A DNA stretch of 14,488 bases, taken from assembly GCA_017395725.1 (NCBI GenBank), contig JAFQOB010000156.1:1-14488 (forward strand). Reading direction: 5' to 3'. Under the pieces are notes generated by a model. That model was not told where the DNA came from. It saw only the letters and a program-made list of their open reading frames with translations, and ran no database searches. Below are positions 13,168-14,488 of the stretch, piece after piece. Source of the stretch: Clostridia bacterium. GTDB lineage: Bacteria; Bacillota_A; Clostridia; Oscillospirales; CAG-272. Positions within the stretch are counted from its first letter, which is position 1, and each line of letters begins with the position of its first letter. The position numbers and the translations under genes are program-made.

Positions 13168-14488
13168 ATGAAGATAGTTGTATGTATAAGACAGGGCAGA
13201 AACGGTGAAATGAGTCCTTTTGAAGCAAGTGCATACGAAAGTGCACTTCGTATTGATGGGGCAGAAGTAATACTTCTTTCAATGGGTGTGCCGTCAACTG
13301 CTGATTATTTAAAGAGTTTGACGAGACTTGGGGCAAAGAAGGCAATACTTTTGTCAGATACCAAGTTTGCAGGGGCAGACACGTTGGCTACGGCGTACGC
13401 TCTGTCAAAGGCTATAGAAAGAATATTACCCGATTACGTATTTTGCGGAAGACAGACTATGGAGGGTGATACAGGTCAAACGGGACCTATGCTTTCCGAG
13501 CTTTTGGGATATACGCTTGTGACTGAGGTTATGGCGATTGAGAGTATAGGCAGTACTGTTTGTTGTCAGACAAGGCGAGAGGGAGTCAGAACGGCAAATT
13601 CTCCGGCTCTGCTGACATTGGAAAGAATATGTGACCTCAGACTTCCCAGTTTGTTTTCAAAGATGGGCGAGGTTGAGGTTTGGAATGCTTCTGATATCGG
13701 CGTTGATACCGAAAGATGCGGACTTAGGGGTTCGCCTACAAGGGTTATTGAAACTTTTGAAAACCAATCGGGCAAGAGAAAGTGTACTTTTCTTGAAAAG
13801 GGAGAATTATATTCGACTATAGAAAGGGTACTTGCAAACGAGCGTTCAAAGTCTTTAACAACGGTAGAGTGCAATACCAAGCTAAAAAAGGTTTGGTGTG
13901 TAGGTGAAAAGCCTTTAGACTTTGCGAAGCTTGTGTCTGATGACATAAAAGTTATTGATTTAACAGACGAAGAGAGTATTGCACAAAGAATAGTTGAAGA
14001 AAAGCCTAATGCTGTTCTTTGGGGAACGGATTCCGAAAGTAAGCGTATTGCAGGAAGAGTTGCCGCAAGACTTGGTTTGGGATTATGTGCCGACTGTACG
14101 AATCTTGAGACTGACGGCGAGACCCTGTATATGATAAGACCCGCCCTTTCAGGCAAGGTTATAGCAAAAATCAAAAGCTTGACGTTACCCGCTATGGCTA
14201 CTGTGAGAACGGAAGACGATACAAAGAATCGTATAGTTGTTTCTTTTGGTTACGGCGGAAAAGACAGCATTGATAGGATAAAGGCATTTGCTGAAAAGTT
14301 AGGCGCCGATATGGGTTCGTCGAGAAAGGTCGTTGACCAAGGGCTTATAGCTTATGATACACAGATAGGCTTGACGGGAAAGATTATAGCTCCCGAGCTA
14401 TATATTGCGATAGGCATTTCAGGTGCCGTACAGCATCTTGCGGGAATGCAGAATTCGGGAAAAGTTATTGCAATAAATACCGATAAAA
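13168..14488 (+). CDS. etfB-etfA: Electron transfer flavoprotein, EtfB-EtfA fusion, partial (runs off right edge)
   Basis: Open without a stop from the ATG at 13168 to the window end: 440 residues. Residues 1 to about 225 are EtfB: MKIVVCIRQ start, AGADTLATAYALS (69-80) and the nucleotide-binding CGRQTMEGDTGQTGPMLSELLG (93-114). Residues from about 240 are EtfA: PNAVLWGTDSESKRIAGRVAAR (280-301) and MIRPALSGK (322-330). The FAD domain follows, with SSRKVVDQG (384-392), QIGLTGK (399-405) and GISGAVQHLAGM (416-427), ending at AINTDK, about 30 residues short of a usual EtfA C terminus. No frameshift is needed, so the fusion looks natural. The EtfB part is shorter than usual near residue 10. It probably takes electrons from the FAD oxidase of this operon. 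The start has only a weak AGAGAGA site upstream. Confidence 0.92.
   Translation, partial: MKIVVCIRQGRNGEMSPFEASAYESALRIDGAEVILLSMGVPSTADYLKSLTRLGAKKAILLSDTKFAGADTLATAYALSKAIERILPDYVFCGRQTMEGDTGQTGPMLSELLGYTLVTEVMAIESIGSTVCCQTRREGVRTANSPALLTLERICDLRLPSLFSKMGEVEVWNASDIGVDTERCGLRGSPTRVIETFENQSGKRKCTFLEKGELYSTIERVLANERSKSLTTVECNTKLKKVWCVGEKPLDFAKLVSDDIKVIDLTDEESIAQRIVEEKPNAVLWGTDSESKRIAGRVAARLGLGLCADCTNLETDGETLYMIRPALSGKVIAKIKSLTLPAMATVRTEDDTKNRIVVSFGYGGKDSIDRIKAFAEKLGADMGSSRKVVDQGLIAYDTQIGLTGKIIAPELYIAIGISGAVQHLAGMQNSGKVIAINTDK

Noticed and set aside
13566..14174. 202-codon minus-strand open frame opposite the Etf fusion
   Set aside because: The plus strand encodes clear EtfB and EtfA motifs across the whole stretch.
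4413..14488. Sulfoglycolysis (sulfoquinovose) operon as a firm assignment
   Set aside because: PfkB kinase, aldolase and isomerases would fit loosely, but no sulfoquinovosidase, SF transaldolase, sulfolactaldehyde-specific enzyme or sulfonate exporter is visible in the window.
1..14488. Mobile elements, CRISPR arrays, tRNA or rRNA genes
   Set aside because: No transposase or integrase-like protein, regular direct repeats, terminal inverted repeats or structural RNA signatures were found on either strand by reading.

Overview
The window looks like a chromosomal segment from an AT-rich, low-GC Gram-positive anaerobe, most likely a Clostridia member (gut Oscillospirales or Lachnospirales type). 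This is inferred from strong purine-rich ribosome binding sites, near-perfect TTGACA/TATAAT promoters, a transglutaminase protein with a dockerin-like tail, an RpiR/SIS regulator and Etf/FAD-oxidase redox genes. No rRNA, tRNA, CRISPR array, insertion sequence or phage gene was seen.

Left part (1-3417). A minus-strand gene encodes a membrane-anchored protein with three related beta-rich repeats and a C-terminal NTF2-like region. Its frame is broken by one TAG at 151-153, yet continues in the same frame for 47 convincing codons. A 224-base divergent intergenic region (1570-1793) carries one promoter for each side. The plus-strand gene encodes a secreted transglutaminase-core protein with two C-terminal dockerin/EF-hand-like loops. 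A bidirectional terminator at 3367-3411 closes it against the convergent regulator gene.

Right part (3418-14488). An RpiR-type regulator is transcribed divergently from a nine-gene plus-strand operon that runs off the right edge: fucose/arabinose isomerase-family protein, FAD-linked oxidase (AGPS/GlcD-like), (Fe-S) protein with two N-terminal 4Fe-4S motifs but degenerate CCG domains, class II aldolase, PfkB sugar kinase, IolB, a DUF4867-type protein, an FGGY (xylulokinase-like) kinase, and a natural EtfB-EtfA fusion cut by the window edge. The divergent intergenic region has a consensus promoter on each strand and two similar inverted repeats, one just downstream of each -10, which are plausible operators.

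Working together: the isomerases, kinases and aldolase form a sugar/uronate isomerise-phosphorylate-cleave pathway. IolB, the PfkB kinase and the aldolase match the lower inositol (5-deoxyglucuronate) steps. The FAD oxidase, Fe-S protein and Etf fusion look like an Etf-linked 2-hydroxyacid or polyol oxidation module in the same transcript. The true substrate is not evident, and this combination is the most interesting thing here.
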